NCBI GenBank assembly: GCA_023388355.1
Contig: JAEWGI010000011.1
Location: 1 to 48,831 of the forward strand
Direction: 5' to 3'
DNA from: Pseudomonadota bacterium
GTDB lineage: Bacteria > Pseudomonadota > Gammaproteobacteria > Xanthomonadales > Xanthomonadaceae
Length of the DNA stretch: 48,831 bases
Within the stretch, counting starts at the first letter, position 1, and each line of letters starts with the position of its first letter. Both the position numbers and the translations under genes were made by a program. This document shows, in pieces, positions 48,791-48,831 of the stretch. The notes below the pieces were generated by a model that worked only from the letters and a program-made list of their open reading frames with translations, had not been told where the DNA came from and searched no databases.

Positions 48791-48831
48791 GCGCGCCGCG
48801 CGCGGGCCCGGGCGCGCGCCAGCGCCGCGGC
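48787..48831 (-). CDS. C-terminal end of an upstream gene (cut by window edge), possibly rnfB/rsxB
   Basis: On the minus strand an open frame AAALARARARARRA ends in TGA, overlapping the nth start as ATGA. The Ala/Arg-rich tail and the order before nth would fit the RnfB/RsxB ferredoxin-type subunit found beside nth in Xanthomonadaceae. Only 14 residues are visible, so identity is a guess. Confidence 0.3.
   Translation of the reverse strand, partial: AAALARARARARRA

Overview
The window is very GC-rich, densely coded DNA from a gammaproteobacterium of the Xanthomonadaceae/Lysobacteraceae type (Luteimonas, Lysobacter, Pseudoxanthomonas or Xanthomonas relatives). Evidence is the TonB-receptor-centred xylan locus, the LacI-type palindromes resembling Xanthomonas xyl-boxes, the Pst/OprO-like phosphate module and the family of structured intergenic repeats. 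The species cannot be fixed from sequence alone.

Layout. 1-212: truncated IS3-family insertion sequence end plus a second, older-looking IS end. 239-5130: small housekeeping/accessory genes (YCII-like, DinB-like, ABM-like, a PEP-mutase-family enzyme, an alpha/beta hydrolase, three proteins of unknown function). 5617-25211: a 19.6-kb glucuronoarabinoxylan utilisation locus. Leftward genes are a hexuronate-type MFS carrier, GH115 alpha-glucuronidase, uronate isomerase, GH2, GH10 xylanase, GH43 beta-xylosidase and GH105. Rightward genes are a TonB-dependent receptor, a GPH-type symporter, a second GH43 and an aldose epimerase. The divergent promoter region carries two near-identical palindromic operators; no regulator gene lies in the window. 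25427-30514: BON protein, tRNA-Leu(CAG), RNase R, RlmB, and a Gdx/SugE exporter preceded by a guanidine-II (mini-ykkC) riboswitch. 30540-34241: a histone-H1-like Lys/Ala-rich protein, RNase T, and a compact three-gene RiPP-type cluster whose precursor-like protein combines two EF-hands with duplicated [10 protein letters not shown] cysteine motifs. 34491-42506: phosphate module (two PstS, PstC, PstA, PstB, PhoU, phosphate-type porin) with candidate Pho boxes. 42584-47737: a tightly overlapping five-gene operon (asparagine-synthetase-like amidotransferase, acyl carrier protein, PrmC-like methyltransferase, NadE-like synthetase, GNAT-type protein) that looks like an uncharacterised acyl/amide tailoring pathway. 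48086-end: endonuclease III, with a decayed copy of its 3' end 100 bp downstream, and the end of another gene.

How they work together. GH10, GH43, GH115 and GH2 enzymes cut decorated xylan. The TonB receptor would bring oligosaccharides into the periplasm, and the two inner-membrane carriers would import uronates and xylosides. UxaC, the cytoplasmic GH43 enzymes and the epimerase then feed central metabolism. The phosphate genes form a starvation-inducible uptake system.

Most worth a second look: the EF-hand/EGKCG RiPP cluster, the asnB-ACP-prmC-nadE-GNAT operon, the roughly 241-bp structured dispersed repeat present twice and related to other intergenic repeats, and the nth 3'-end duplication scar.
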